In this document: one piece after another, positions 26,206-38,909 of the stretch
Layout: every line of letters begins with the position of its first letter
Position numbering within the stretch: the first letter of the stretch is position 1
From: Nymphaea colorata
Taxonomy: Eukaryota; Streptophyta; Magnoliopsida; Nymphaeales; Nymphaeaceae
Assembly (NCBI RefSeq): GCF_008831285.2
Contig: NC_045140.1
Coordinates: 21,264,370 to 21,328,369, forward strand
Length of the DNA: 64,000 nucleotides
Direction: 5' to 3'
The notes under the pieces: model-generated
What the model was told of the DNA's origin: nothing
The model's database searches: none
Seen by the model: the letters and a program-made list of their open reading frames with translations, nothing else
Position numbers and translations under genes: made by a program

Positions 26206-29200
26206 TGGGTGGGTAACCACCATGGCCAGCCATTTCCAGCAATGCCAGTTTCTGGAATCATGCCTAGAATGTGAGTGGGATGGCCGTCCATGGCAGAAAC
26301 TAATCTCTTTGGTTTGAGTGCATATTTTGCTGTTTCCACCCATATAACCATTTCCTGAAGAAGCATTCAAAATATAGTCAATGAAGAACTCTGGCAACAC
26401 AACATCCCACCTGTAAGCTTGATCAAAACTTGGGTGAAGTTTGCAGAATTTACAGAATGAAGGCGGCATATTGGATTAATAAGAATCGACCTGTCAACTA
26501 ATGTTTTGTACAAAGTCAATCAACACATTGGAAGGGCTAGAGTCCATCTTTTTCTTCAACGAGGGAGGGATTGATCATAATAATCGAGTACCCTCTTCCC
26601 ATGAACTTAAGCACTCTTGGGCGAACCCCACAGCATTAATTTTCATTGGATTCACTTGTATATTACGTGTTCGAGTAGTATAATATCAGATCATACGCAA
26701 TATTAGATGTACCACGATGTGCCTAGACCATGGCATACAATGGTCAGAGTACGGAGCTACCACACATCCACAAACCAAAAGCTTTGCTGCCATGACAGGC
26801 TTTCAAGGACCTACATTCCTCTAAAAAAAAGATTCATGCAATAATGACACAAAAATATTTCCTAGTTGTAGTACTATTATATTGATCAGCATGTCTTTTG
26901 AAATTTTAATGAAGTTAGGTCAAGTTACAGAACTCTTGGACCGGAGCACAGATCAAATTGATTAATCTGCTGATCTCTGATCAACTTGATGACCTTTACA
27001 GCATTGAGTATCGAGATCGATCTGTGATTCGGGGAGCTCGTCCACAAAGAAAAGGAGCAAAGAGGGAAGTGATACTTGAATGTGGTCGACACACGTACAG
27101 ACATACATGCTCGCACGAATAAGCGCAGTGCTTTGTTCTGTAATATCTTACATATCATACTACTGAAGTCGTCCGGTGTTTGATGAATCATGTAAATATT
27201 GTTAACTTCACATGAAACTTGATCTAATATAAATTAAGTTTCGTGGCAAGTGAACTTGCGAGACCAGATGTATAACGTGAGCTTCTCGATTACTGCTGCA
27301 GATGCTAAAGAAATTGTTAATTTTCTTATGTAACTGAACAGCAATTATATACAGAATGATAACACCACTCTTTGGTTCTATATTGCTATACAAAATGGTG
27401 ATGGTTGCTACTGCAATCGATGCACCGGCGCATCGGAGGCAAACCAACTCCTTTCTTTGTTCCCCAAAAAGCAAATGCCAGACCATACGTTTAGCAAGTG
27501 TTCAGCTTCATCGTGGCTGAGAGACTGGAGTATTCCACTTCAACTCTTGAACTAAAATCCTCTTAGAAGCTGTGTGGAAACAGTATGTTACCATTTCATG
27601 CATCTGCCCCAACAAGTGGAGCAGATTCATGGAACACTTTTTAAAGTATCCAAGAAATTGTTTGGGTTAGAAAGATGCATGGAACAGTAACATAATGCTA
27701 CTGTTCCCAAACGGTTAGAGACAATATCACATGGACACGAGAGACCGACCTTCTATAAGATTCTTCCTAATAGTTGTGAGAGACAAATGAGAACATAAGT
27801 GGACTGTCTGTAGCAGTTGGCTAAAGGCAAACCTACCACGTTGCTTTTGTCCTCATGGGTGATGCAACCATGTCCATGTCCACTGATAGTGTCCTCTGAT
27901 TATCATTTGATTGTTCGTTTTCACACTTTGGATTTGATTTTCTTGAGATGTAAGGGAGGTCCTTGCAGACTTCTCAGTCTCTTTCCAAGGAAACGACATT
28001 TGCTTGGGCCACTTTTTGACATCAAAGGACACCCAACTGTAGAAAAGGCGCCTTCAAACAAGGCCTAACCACTAGAAAAATTCTTCAGTGGTAAATGACA
28101 AGGAATAGCACCCAAAATGTCTTTTAAGATCAATCATTTGCGAACTCACAGGTGGCGGAAAATGAGTTAAGCACTTATCCGGACGTGTTGTCATTGTTCA
28201 TTCATTCTTTTTTTTTTTTTCTTTTCCGATAACCTCGAAGCATTACCAAAAGGAGGGGTCTAATTTACATTGGATTCCAAAGTCCAAAGATGCAACAGTG
28301 AAAAGCTTTGACAAATTATTATGAACTTTAAATGGGATCATTGGGCTTCTTTACTCTTTTATCATTTTGTTCTAAATGTCGAGAATTTGGTATCTAGAAG
28401 TGGGTAGATGGGCCTTCTATCCAGTAACTCAATGATATGTTGTATATACTTTCGTCGATCAAAAAGTAACGATCTCAGACGACAATTATACCTAATTGGA
28501 TCTAACATCACCTGATTTGGAACTTTCTGCTCTTGTTAGCTTGACAATCCGCTTTCATATGATATCAAACTAAAATTTGTGTTATTCATTAGCAACGGGT
28601 GAACCAGACTTGACATTAATGGGTATTTTTGAAACTCAAATCGAAAGCAAAATAGATCATGAGATTGTGTGCATTCAATCACTTTGAACACTTTCTTCTT
28701 TCCTGTTTGGGTATTCTTGGAAGCTCTTAGGAGCTTATGGCGCAACAAGAGATATCATTATAATACATTGGAAAATAGGTGGAAAAGTACAACTAGAAAT
28801 AGTCATTTGGGCATTTATTACATTACGTCCTCTGGCAAATAGGATGGACTTGTTTTTTCTTTCTGTTAACTAAATTAACTAAAAGATCAAACTCTCCGGA
28901 TCCTCATTTTTTACTATAGAATCTGCAAGTTCCGGGATTGACGTTAATTCTTAGGGCAAAGCATTTGTACATGCCCAAAGTCCCAAGTCAAGGTCCTCAC
29001 TTTGCTTTCCAAGCGATTCAGAAGCATCTATCTTGCGTTCTTGGGGATCGATATTTGTACCATTGCCAAATCTCAAATCAAGATATACGTTTGCTTTCCA
29101 AGTGATCTGGAAATTTCTCTCTCTTTCATGCCCTAGCGTCAGAGGAGTTCAGCTGAAAGGACAAGCCTCCAAAATTCGAAGCAAGGAGGAAAAAGTTTGA

Positions 29201-29811
29201 CTGTGCATTCGATATATGCAGAGTCGTATATTTTGATTCAATATACAGGTAGGCTTCTGCATAAGGCCAGCTTATCCGTTCTGTGGTTAGTTCATAGTGT
29301 CATCGTTATCCTTCTCTTTGTGCTCGAAATGATTCTTTGATGAGAACATGGGTGTTTTCACTAAAATTAAAACTGTATCAAACATCTTAATGGTCTGTAA
29401 CCTCTTAATAATCTATAATCTAGCTAGAAGACAGATCTATCCGTTAGAAAAGCAAGGTACGAATTTGAAAATTTTAGGTAAACTTGGAAAAATAATGAAC
29501 ATGGTGGAGTAACAAAAGGAAACTTATCGACAAATCAACGAAAATGCAAAGTCAACCTATTACTCTAATACAGATACATACCAGTTATTCCTTTAAACAC
29601 AGAGACGATTACAGTAGGTTATACATATAACCAACATGCTACTGAAGTTCGTCTCTTCTTTTTAGGTGATCTCATGGAAGGGAAGGGCCAACAGCCTTTC
29701 TTGTCATTAATAGAGAAAGAAACACATGCAGGATGTTGATATTAGCACCTCAACCCACAACCACGGAAATGGCATTTCTCGGAATAAACCCCATGTCATT
29801 GTTCATGGATG

Positions 29812-29838
29812 CTCTCTCTCTCTCTCTCTCTCTCTCTG
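29812..29838. repeat. (TC)n microsatellite
   Basis: About 13 uninterrupted CT units. Confidence 0.95.
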
Positions 29839-31156
29839 ATAAAGGAAGTTGAGAGTGGAAGGAAGGACGCCTGGATGTCAGATTTTTGTCTCGCAGAACA
29901 GCAGCTCTGACGCACGTGATTTAGGCGATTTAAACAGGTTATCTCTAATTAAAGAGGAATGTGGAATCCCGTAGCCTACTTAATGGAATTCAAATTTAAC
30001 CAGAGAAACGTGAAAGAATGAAAAAGTTTAGCAACAAGGTTGCACGTAGGGTAGCATTTTCAGACTATGTAATTCCTGGACAACTCCATTTCACCGTTAG
30101 CCGCAGCGGTATTGGATGCTCAGGAAAGATCCCTCAAATTTAGGCCTAGTTGCAGTGAGTGGGATATTTTCTTAATCCATCAGGTTAGTAACATACGATG
30201 TCTATGAAAGGGCCATCTTTTTTTCTTTCTGTAATAATAGATAAGTTGAAAGTAAGCATAATTTGTGTCAATATTAGACGCTGCATCAGCTCGACGTCCT
30301 TCAACTTCAAGGTAGTGCAACCCCTAAGCCAAGTGGGCCTTCTCTTGTTATACCAGATGGTTATTACCTTCAAAGGCCAACCCCGTCGTTAACAGTTATA
30401 CCAGACGCATACATCACTGCAAACTATATCTCAATTTAAACAGTCCAAAGAAGCACCCAGTCTGTTGATATTTACCCTTCTGCTATTTGCCAGAGGATTG
30501 AACCTGTAAGACCTTGAACTAAAAAGAAGCAAAGGTTCAAAAAGCCAATCTGCAAAAAAATATCGTAAGTGGCATTTGTTATGGGGATAACGGGGGAAAA
30601 GCACTTCTTCCACCAGATAAAAAATTTATATTTGACCAAAGCAATAGACATGCTACTGCGAGCCTCCAATGAACTGCATCCTATCAACTTGGGAATCACA
30701 CCCACTACATGATAACCTTCAGGGGTTAGCGCTACATCAAACATGCCTACCGTAAGCATCTCATCTTTGCATATTTTCATACATGAAAAGCCATTCTTAC
30801 AGGAATTCAAGAAAACAACTTCGCATCTCAAGAAACATATGGACATGATGAATCCGTTGACGCCAGATGACTGGTATGGCTACAAAAGAGGTCATCAGTT
30901 TCTTTAAGCAAAAATGCTAATTCAAGATTCTGGGATACCCCGCACGTTTTGTTGTTTTCAAATACAAGACTGTACTGCACCATATGCATCCTTTTTCGTT
31001 CTTCCAAAAATGCTCTCTGAGGCTATAGTTTATGCCCTGTAACCAGAAGACGAAGAGATAATTTGTCACAGAATCAATAAATGGGTCATCAGCTCCTATA
31101 GAAATGAAAAATTAATTTTTAAATTGGTGTCAGGCAGTGTCTTCTAAGAATCTTTC

Positions 31157-34100
31157 TTACCTACAAAATTGTATCATGCCAACACGCCTCCTTTTTATCC
31201 TTCCAGCGATGCTGTCTGAGATCACAGTTGTACATTCTGAATCATTTTTGTTGCAGATCTCCTTAGGTTTTCTGACATTTTCTGGGGTTGTTGGACTAAA
31301 TGCATCTAACGCATTTACTTCCACTTCCTCCGTGTGACCCTTTGTGCTGCTATTTAAATTGCAATTAACTACTCTAGCAATTTCACGACCACTCTGCAAG
31401 CTCTCCACAACGGCATTCTGATGAGGGCCACCGTTACCTAGTGATATCAGATCCGAGGCATATTTCTTCTCACTATGATGATCAGTATCCGTAATTGCAG
31501 TCATAGAAGCTTCATGTTGCTGATTGATGAGACCCTTAGTGGCTGCAGGAGAGTTTTTATCAGCTTGTGCCTCTACATCAGATGGTTCCTTTTGTTGACC
31601 GATCAAATCCTCTGGGTCTTGGCAACTATCAGGCATTGCACTGGAGAGCTTGTTTTGCATATCAGCTTGGTCAGCATCCGAGAAATTTAGGGGTCCTTCA
31701 GGAGTAGATTCATCTACTTTCTCATCGTCGCCTTTCTTTGCATCAATTCGATGAGTTTGGATGAGATAATGAGCAACAGATTTGTATCCAAGCCTTGTAA
31801 TCTAGAAAGTCGTGAAGAGATACTTTGTCAACAGCGTAGAAAAAGAAGAAACTATAGATAAAATCCAAAATGCAGCAGAGGAGATAGCAGCCAGTTTTCT
31901 GCAAAGGATGGAAGAGGCATACCTTCTTGTAAAGAGGCCCAGTGGGCAGCCAGCCTTTCTTGATCCGGCACAAGCTACAGTTGCAAATTCCACGGCAGAC
32001 AGGGCAAATCCATCCAGGTGTCCTGTTCACCTCTAGAACATTTTCACCATATCTGACAACACAAAGTCAAATCTGAGAATTAATTCAGTCATAAAGGAAC
32101 TTGCAATGAAGGGAACCACATGTACATAGCTGTTGACTAATGAACTTAGGTCATTCTGAAGGCAGACTCTAACATAAACAACTATCCACATAGCCTGATC
32201 ATTAAACCAGAGGAGAGGAGGTATATCGATTTTAGATGGAAGTAAAGTGAAAAGAAGGGGTCGTTCTGGTATACAGATTGGGCTGGATCCGTTTGATCAG
32301 ATTCCATGTGCTATATGTCAGCTGGTGACTCATTAAGGCACCTTGAAAATTTATTTAAATTATATCATAGCATTTCTGCACCCTAATCATAGCAATGTGT
32401 TTATAAGGATGTGCAACAGAGCTGACGTCGCTGGATTCCCTGATTTTGTTGCAGGCCTATCTCAAAGTCTCCTGGTTCTGAATGAGTCAGAAATCTACCA
32501 TAAGGTTGTGTCAAAGTCCAAGTGATGATCATGTAAAACAATTTGCTAATGGAATAATGAATATGCATGTTTGAAAAAATTTTGCAGCTATTACCATTCC
32601 GTTCTATAGAAAGTTGCTCTTGCTATTGGAAGCTTCCTTGTTTACTAGAGATCAGATCATGAAAATAGCAAATTTCACGACATTGAACAAAATACATGGA
32701 CTAGGTTCTTATTTCCTGTACATGTCCTTGTTGGTTGTTGTGGTTGCACATTTTGCCATCCGGAAAGTAATTTACATTTAAGAGGTCAGTGTGTAAGGAC
32801 AATGTTTAAATGGGCGCAATGACCATTTAAAACTAACATGTGAAGGTACTCAATTGTGACAAAAAAGTCACGTTCAAGGATGAGTCATGATGAATTTGGA
32901 ATGTTTGAGCTGAGTAGGATAAATAACAGACTGCCAAAATCAAGCTTGTGCAAAATTGACTGGAAGTATCAGGAGTCACATGGTGAGAGGTGGAGAACTG
33001 TTATATGTTGCACTGCAGTTCTAAAATCCTAAAAGCTGAAAATAGTGTCAGTGATTTAAGTCGAAACTGCTTGGATTAACTTACATATAACAGATGGTAT
33101 TCCTGTAGTTTTTAATCAAGAGTGCATTTACGTACCATATCTCAGAAGATTAAAATGTTGTGTCATTCCAAGTTGCAAAATTGGATGTAATCTATATGAC
33201 TTATTCATCTTGTTTAGGGAAATTCATGACGTCGCTGATAATAAAGCATCTCCCTAGTTGACCTAAGATCAATAACAAATACCCTGAGAGTGAGGGAGTA
33301 AATTGATTTAATGAAAACTCTACGAATAATAATTACCTTCATGATTCGTACATGAATATCATCAGGCACAAGGAAAAATGAAAGAGGCTTTGTGACCAGA
33401 GTTTACCTCATATACAGACAATCACCACAAAACTGGCCTTGTACTAGATTGCATTTGGGACAGGATGTACGGTGTCCAAGAGTTTTTTGCCTGGAATATA
33501 ATAGCAGATACAAACCAGGAATCAAAATGGTCACTAAAGTTTAAATAACATCTCTATGTTATCATTCATGGAGAAAGACTGTACAGTTACATCATGACAA
33601 TCAAGTTCTCATATCTTTTTCTTCGGGAAGAACTAACACAATCTATTATCACTTTAGGCCCTTCAGAAAAAAATTATGCTGGGAAAAGGCAGAAACTGGA
33701 TGACGACCAATCAACAATCTTAGCCAAATTCTTAAAAACTGGTTAATGTTACGAATCTGTATCAATACAAGCATGCAAACATGTGTATGCATGCCTTAAT
33801 GCAAGATATCCTTTTTTCTGAATTACAGGTTATAAGGCAGACATAGATTAATTGGATTAGTTTGCATGCCTGTAAGAAAAATTATGATGCAGTGCACCTA
33901 GCTAGAACTGCTAAAATGATAGCGTTCATGCACTAAAATATGGTGCTTTCTGCATAATATTTGAGCTTGAGATAACCCATGAAACAGTGGATCTGATTCA
34001 TCATAAAGAAGCAAATGAACATTGCATAATGCAGCAGTAGCGCTTGATTGAAAATCAAAATATTTTATGCTACCTATACAAAAATTCAAGAAGTAACATT

Positions 34101-35683
34101 CAAAAATTACTCATATAGCAATAAACTAATGAATAAATTACTCACACGCTGGCACTTCTTGAAACAGTCTAATAAATTGGAACACCCAGATATACATGTA
34201 CGTCAGAATTAATGTCACCTCGCATCTACCAAAATAAAATAAGATAGTATGTTTTCTTAACATTTATTTATTGTTTAATCATCTAATCACCATGTTCTAT
34301 GACAACAGCTGTAAACGATGTTTGTCCTGATTTATTTTTTTTTCCTTTGGGTCCAGTTACAAGCTTCTAGAGGAAAGTAAATATGAAGTCTCAGTCTTTC
34401 TTTTAGTCCTCTTGATGATAAGATCATTACTGTTAAGGAGAATTGCTCGGGACGAAAAAAATTCACAACTTTGTCTACATTGCAAACAGTGATAAAACGC
34501 CGGTTTCATATAGCAGTGTAAGCTTACAGATGGTACTGTTTTAAATTGAAGGAATAATTCTCTTTCTTTTAATCTTGACTTGCGTTCTCGGTTCTACATG
34601 TGGTGATAAGCCTTTAACGTGAGGGGTTAAAATACGTCCGTAAAAGTTAAAATTTTGACTACTATCTTCAGATGCCAACTTCCTTCTCGTCTACGAGAAA
34701 TAATTTACCTCTTAACCAACCATTTGGCTTCTGACTCTATGTCAAGCAGCGAACAGAAGCACATTTGACAAAAAGGACATTTAAGAGAAGGCTACTGCTA
34801 CTGATGATGGACATGGCCAGGGAAGATTTAAGAGAGTCATAGTTCAATACCATAAAAAAACATTGAAAAAAGTTCCACTGCACTCAGGGTATTTGGTTCA
34901 CCTCTCTCTTACGCGAAAAGAATCAGAAATCAACTTTCACCAACCACAAGTAAAACAAATTTCAAGTTCCAACCAACTTGAAGTAGAACACGTCAAGCAA
35001 TTAAAGTTATGCATACGGATATGATCCACAAATTCGAAAGAACAAAAAGAGACCCTAACCGGCATTGGTGACAAGTTTTCCCATCGAAGGGATCATAAAT
35101 GCGCTTCCCGTCTCTTCCATACCCATCCTGAAAGAGAACCCAAACGTTCCGGCAAGACCCGAGCAATTTCTCGTGCTCCTCGGTGTACACCTCTGGCACC
35201 AGGCCTTCACCAATCAGAATTCGTTCACCCGTAGACTTCTTTTCCTTCGGGGGATGGATCTCTGAATAATTCACTGGCGAAATCTTCTGCAACCTATTGG
35301 CGGACGATGGAATATAAGACTGCCGCCTCCAACAAGGAAGAGGAAGCCCAAGCCTTCCTTCCCGTTGGAGAAGGAGGGAAACAACAGAAAACCATATACC
35401 TACAAAACGACTCGGGTTTTTAGACGTACCTTGAAGACCGCCTAGAAGGCAAACTATTCTGGCTTATTGGGGATAAATGGGACGCCTTAGTCGGGGTTCT
35501 CCTGGGCGATTTTGTGGCCGGGGCGCCGATGGAGAGGTTGGTGATCCCCATCTCATGCATCTTCTGCATGTTCTCTTGGATTCTCCGCTTCCTGTAGTCT
35601 TCATACTTCACGGCGGAGGCGTTGGAGTCTTGTTTTGTTTCCTCAGAGGCGTCTTGCAGGGTTCCTGACCTCAGCGTCACCAT
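31157..35683 (-). CDS. CDCA7-like zinc-finger protein (zf-4CXXC_R1 domain)
   Basis: Exons on the minus strand: 35683-35430, 35293-35060, 33490-33407, 32052-31923 and 31801-31157. All junctions are GT-AG and in frame, giving 448 residues. The N-terminus has a basic YEDYRKRRIQENMQKM segment and an RRSSRLQK motif at the exon 1-2 join. Residues about 159-233 form the four-CXXC R1 zinc finger: CHQC, CPKC, CGDC, CPVC, then CNCSLC followed by KKGWLPTGPLYKK. Only by joining exons 2-4 does the complete cysteine set appear, which supports the model. After a short conserved tail (GYKSVAHYLIQTHR) comes an acidic, poorly conserved C-terminus ending IKRRRVGMIQFCR. Animal CDCA7 partners the HELLS remodeller in DNA methylation and heterochromatin; the plant HELLS counterpart is DDM1. 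A nuclear chromatin role is therefore inferred. Confidence 0.92.
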
Positions 35684-35727
35684 CCTTTCTTCTTCTTCCC
35701 CCTCCTGCTCCTCCGCCTCCCTCCCTC

Positions 35728-35737
35728 TCCAACGGTC
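35728..35737 (+). promoter_or_regulatory. MSA-type element upstream of the CDCA7-like gene
   Basis: TCCAACGGTC matches the mitosis-specific activator consensus (YCYAACGGYY) bound by three-repeat MYB factors in plant G2/M genes. It lies about 45 bp upstream of the CDCA7-like ATG, in the promoter or leader, opposite in orientation to the gene. A ten-base match can arise by chance; the support is its position beside a gene whose relatives are cell-cycle regulated. Confidence 0.4.
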
Positions 35738-35933
35738 GAGAATTTGAGTGCAAGGAGAGAAAAGGCGGTAATTAATTATTTAGTTAGCCTCTTTTACGGG
35801 GATTTGAAGTCTTGGGGGGAAACGTGTCTAACAAAAGCAAAAAGGTCATGGAAAGAAAGAAAATCTTTATTTTTAACATGCGGCAGCGTCTGTTGCAGTG
35901 GTACAAAATCGATGCGAAAAAAAGAACAGGAAA

Positions 35934-36049
35934 ACAAGTGTGATAGAAGATGGAAAGAAAGAGTAAAACTCTTCTCCTAGAAGGAAAAAAAAAGCAAGTG
36001 TGATAGAAGATGGAAAGAAAGAGTAAAACTCCTCTCCTAAAAGAAAAAA
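35934..36049. repeat. 60-bp tandem duplication
   Basis: The block CAAGTGTGATAGAAGATGG and the sequence after it, as far as TCTCCTA, occurs twice with a period of exactly 60 bases and only a few differences. The two copies are separated by an A-rich tail. Confidence 0.9.
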
Positions 36050-37106
36050 AATATGTGACTATTGATCCTTTCTTTCTAGTTCAGTTGGTAGCACGGAGGC
36101 CGTTGGGGCCAGGCTTGCACTTTCTTCGTGTTTCACAAGTTGGCAAGAGATTTTATCCAGTGGTGCGACTCATTTGAGAAGATTTTGTTTCTTATTCCTC
36201 TGAAAGCGGACTTTCTCGTAACGTATCACGAAAAGGTGTCAGGACGAGGTGCGCTTGTAGAAGAAAATCTTTCTTGGTTCATTACATGAATTGACAGACT
36301 TTTTACATGTTGAAAAGCTAGTCGTCGCTTATTTCCTTTCTCTGGAAAACTATCAGATTTTCGCAATTTGTATTGAATTTTCATGATGCGTTGATTGATG
36401 ATCTTAGGTGGGCGGCTTAGCCACGAAAGGCACCAAGAACCTTTAACTGCCAAGAAAGTTGTCAAGGCTCGCCGGGGGTTTACCTCACAGGACAATCAGT
36501 GGCCTGGCTTACAGTGAGCCTCTTCGCCATGAAACAAGTAAGGCAATTACGTGGTTCTCATTAAAGAAAAGAAGGTAATTTCTTTCCAATTGTTTATAAC
36601 AGACACAAACTAATGGGAGAAGAAATGCATTGAAATTGCAAGATCTTTTGACATGTTTCTCCTCCCACCAATTTTCGTTATGAATTTCAAGTCATACCAA
36701 ACATAATGAAATACACCTCCTGCACGTCTGGAGTCTCTTAAATCTATGCAGACATCAAGAATTAAGATATTATTTTTTCGTCCAAATGATGGAGAATCCC
36801 GTGGCGGGATGCAAGATTTGAACCATGGTGGTTTTACTTGACGCAGCTATGGTTGCTTGCATGACAATGTAAAATTCCAGGAAGAAATTCTCGTTGGACC
36901 TGTAGAACCTTCTTTCAGGTAACTGCAGTGGAGATCAACACTGGGAAAAGCAAAGTAGCCAGCGTTCCATTGGCCTAATGACTCCGTAGTTCCGGCTGAC
37001 ACATTTAGAATATGAAATAAGCCTTCCAACATTTTGCCTGTTCTGGAAGAAGCAAAATTCTCTTAAGCCAGTTCTATAAGCACAAAGAAATAATGGAGGA
37101 ATGAAA

Positions 37107-37245
37107 AAGCTAATGATAAGCAAGATCGAGTCCAGTAACAATGCAGTCATGCTCAATGGCACCTTCATTGACTGCAGATTCATCCAAGTGCTAGTAGATC
37201 AGGGTTCACATAGCCATGTGAGTACATTTATTGGGGTTCTTCAGA
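37107..37245 (+). pseudogene. possible retrotransposon aspartic-protease remnant
   Basis: One plus-strand frame stays open for about 46 codons and contains NGTFIDCRF then VLVDQGSHSHVSTFI. This has the layout of the LTR-retrotransposon protease active site, where the usual motif is D(S/T)GS followed by H-x-F-I. Here the motif is DQGS. There is no gag, reverse transcriptase or terminal repeat nearby, so it would be a small decayed fragment. Chance resemblance is quite possible. Confidence 0.2.
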
Positions 37246-37950
37246 GTTGGTGACAGCAGAGAATGTGAATACTGCTTCATATTTTAACAAAATCCACAAG
37301 TAGAACTCGAACTGAGATGCAAAGTGGTCTACATACAAGAACAACAGAAAGAAAATTCTATATATCACAAGGGACTTTTAGCACTATATAAGAAAAAGGT
37401 TCTCGAGGCATGCCGCTACATCTACATGCAGATATAGGGAAGAATAAAATACTCTTTCAAAAATATTACTGCAGGATCTTCGAGCAGCCAATCGAGTCTT
37501 GTGGCATTAATCTTCGTTTAGGTCCCTTGTCAGGAAAATTCACCGCATCATCGCTTTCTCCAATAATTGCATATACAAATGTGGTTAGAAAGCGAACCCC
37601 TTCCAACACGTTTAATATTCCCTGAACTGAACTGAAGAATCTCATTCTAAACATACATCATGTTTTTATTGCAAAATTTCACGAGTTAAAGAAGACACGT
37701 TTAATATTTGAACTTTTATAATGTTTTTGAAACAGAAATAGCATAAAATTCATGATCTTGTAACGTTTCTATTATTTTTTGTAAAACTGCAGTTTCTGAA
37801 TTTTTTTCGAGTTTACCAAGGAAACTTTCCGATTAATACCTGAGAGAAACGTTGCTCATAATACCTGAAGAAGATATTTGTGACAATGAAGATTACAGCT
37901 TACAAATATCAGATAAAACCAATATCTAGTATCTAATAGCTAAGACTCAC

Positions 37951-38045
37951 ATCTTGAAGCCATTTTATCCCTTCTGCAACAACATCCTCCCTTCGAAGCC
38001 AATGGATTTGCCTCAACAACCAATCATCAAGAGCGTCCTCCATCA
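37951..38045 (-). pseudogene. isolated exon of a PX-domain / sorting-nexin C-terminal protein
   Basis: On the minus strand a 95-bp exon with a proper acceptor (ATTAG before 38045) and donor (GTGAGT from 37950) encodes MEDALDDWLLRQIHWLRRED followed by VVAEGIKWLQD. This is the nexin C-terminal block of plant PXA/PX-domain proteins (At2g15900 type). I could not find the following exon (normally starting near LWPNGTFF) or the preceding one (PPNVSVPLLNLVD) in the flanks. The exon itself shows no stop or frameshift. It and the pieces at 38910-39606 look like parts of one partial gene copy rather than a working gene. Confidence 0.6.
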
Positions 38046-38909
38046 CTAATTGTAGCAAGTACAAAGTATATCAGATCAGTGTCTGAAAAATTATAAACAA
38101 CACCACAACCCAAAGCCCAAACATTGGAAACAGGTTAACAACAAAAGTAGAAAGGACATCAGGAGAGAAGAAAGCTCAAACAGCCTTACAGAACTCAACA
38201 CAAATAAAAAGGACAGGAAAGAGTATAATGAAACCAGACTCAGGCGGACTCAATGGATTCAGGACCAGAGAAACAATTCCATAAGGGTAAGAAGATTGAT
38301 GATAATGAAATAAATTTGAGAATCAACACTCAAGAAATAAGTGCATGCTAAGAAGTAAATGGCAGACCAAACTAATCACATCTGGGCATACCCAGGATCT
38401 AAGAAAGAGAGCAAACAGAACTGTTCTCCATAGATCGAGCATCTCTCTTACTAATGCTTACGTACGTATTAGAGATCCAAAAGACAAAAAGCCCTTGTAA
38501 AGTGCAACTGGATCTGAGTCCATATCATATACAGATCCAAGAATGTATGAACTTTATAACACGACCTATCAATCTTAAAATATTCAAGGTAATATCGTAG
38601 TTGATGCATATAGAGCAAACAATCCACGTAGAAAGCATTAATGCCATCTTTATTAAAAAGATAAGTGACACAAAAAATATTAACAAAGTGTCCTTATTCT
38701 TGTTAGACTGCCATATCCATTGGATACCTGCCGAAATGACAACTAAGTCTACCCAATTGGATTTGATAAGATATAGCTATAAAATTCTGACAAAATCAGC
38801 AGGTTCTGGAGGAAAATTCGATACTTTTGTACAGTAAAACGAAGTTGTGAACAGAGAAAATATTATTGTACAAATCAAAGACATAATTTATGGGTCATTT
38901 CGTATGTAC

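Larger units (their letters stand above)
22141..31156. other. long intergenic region, no recognisable protein gene
   Basis: About 9 kb of AT-rich DNA with only short unmatched open frames. Visible structure is limited to (GA)n tracts at 25645-25671 and 26174-26203, a (TC)n tract at 29812-29838, the foldback at 24735-24869, and a diverged direct repeat at about 28970-29030 and 29055-29115 sharing TTTGCTTTCCAAG. The right end contains the 3' untranslated region of the CDCA7-like gene. A minus-strand frame of 124 codons at 30472-30846 was examined and matches nothing I recognise. Confidence 0.5.
35738..37950. other. intergenic region with a tandem duplication and scattered element remnants
   Basis: No gene is recognised. 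It holds the upstream region of the CDCA7-like gene, the 60-bp tandem duplication at 35934-36049, and an A-box-like TAGTTCAGTTGG at 36077-36088 without a clear B box. At about 37100-37245 is a short plus-strand frame that vaguely resembles a retrotransposon protease. Confidence 0.4.

Noticed and set aside
26020..26469. Minus-strand open frame of 149 codons
   Set aside because: Part of its length comes from the (GA)n repeat read as Ser-Leu; the rest matches nothing known.
30472..30846. Minus-strand open frame of 124 codons
   Set aside because: Cysteine- and phenylalanine-rich translation without recognisable motifs, lying downstream of the CDCA7-like stop; no splice context supports it as an extra exon.
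36077..36150. A-box-like TAGTTCAGTTGG, possible second SINE or tRNA
   Set aside because: No acceptable B box or T arm follows at the right distance, and the stems do not pair.
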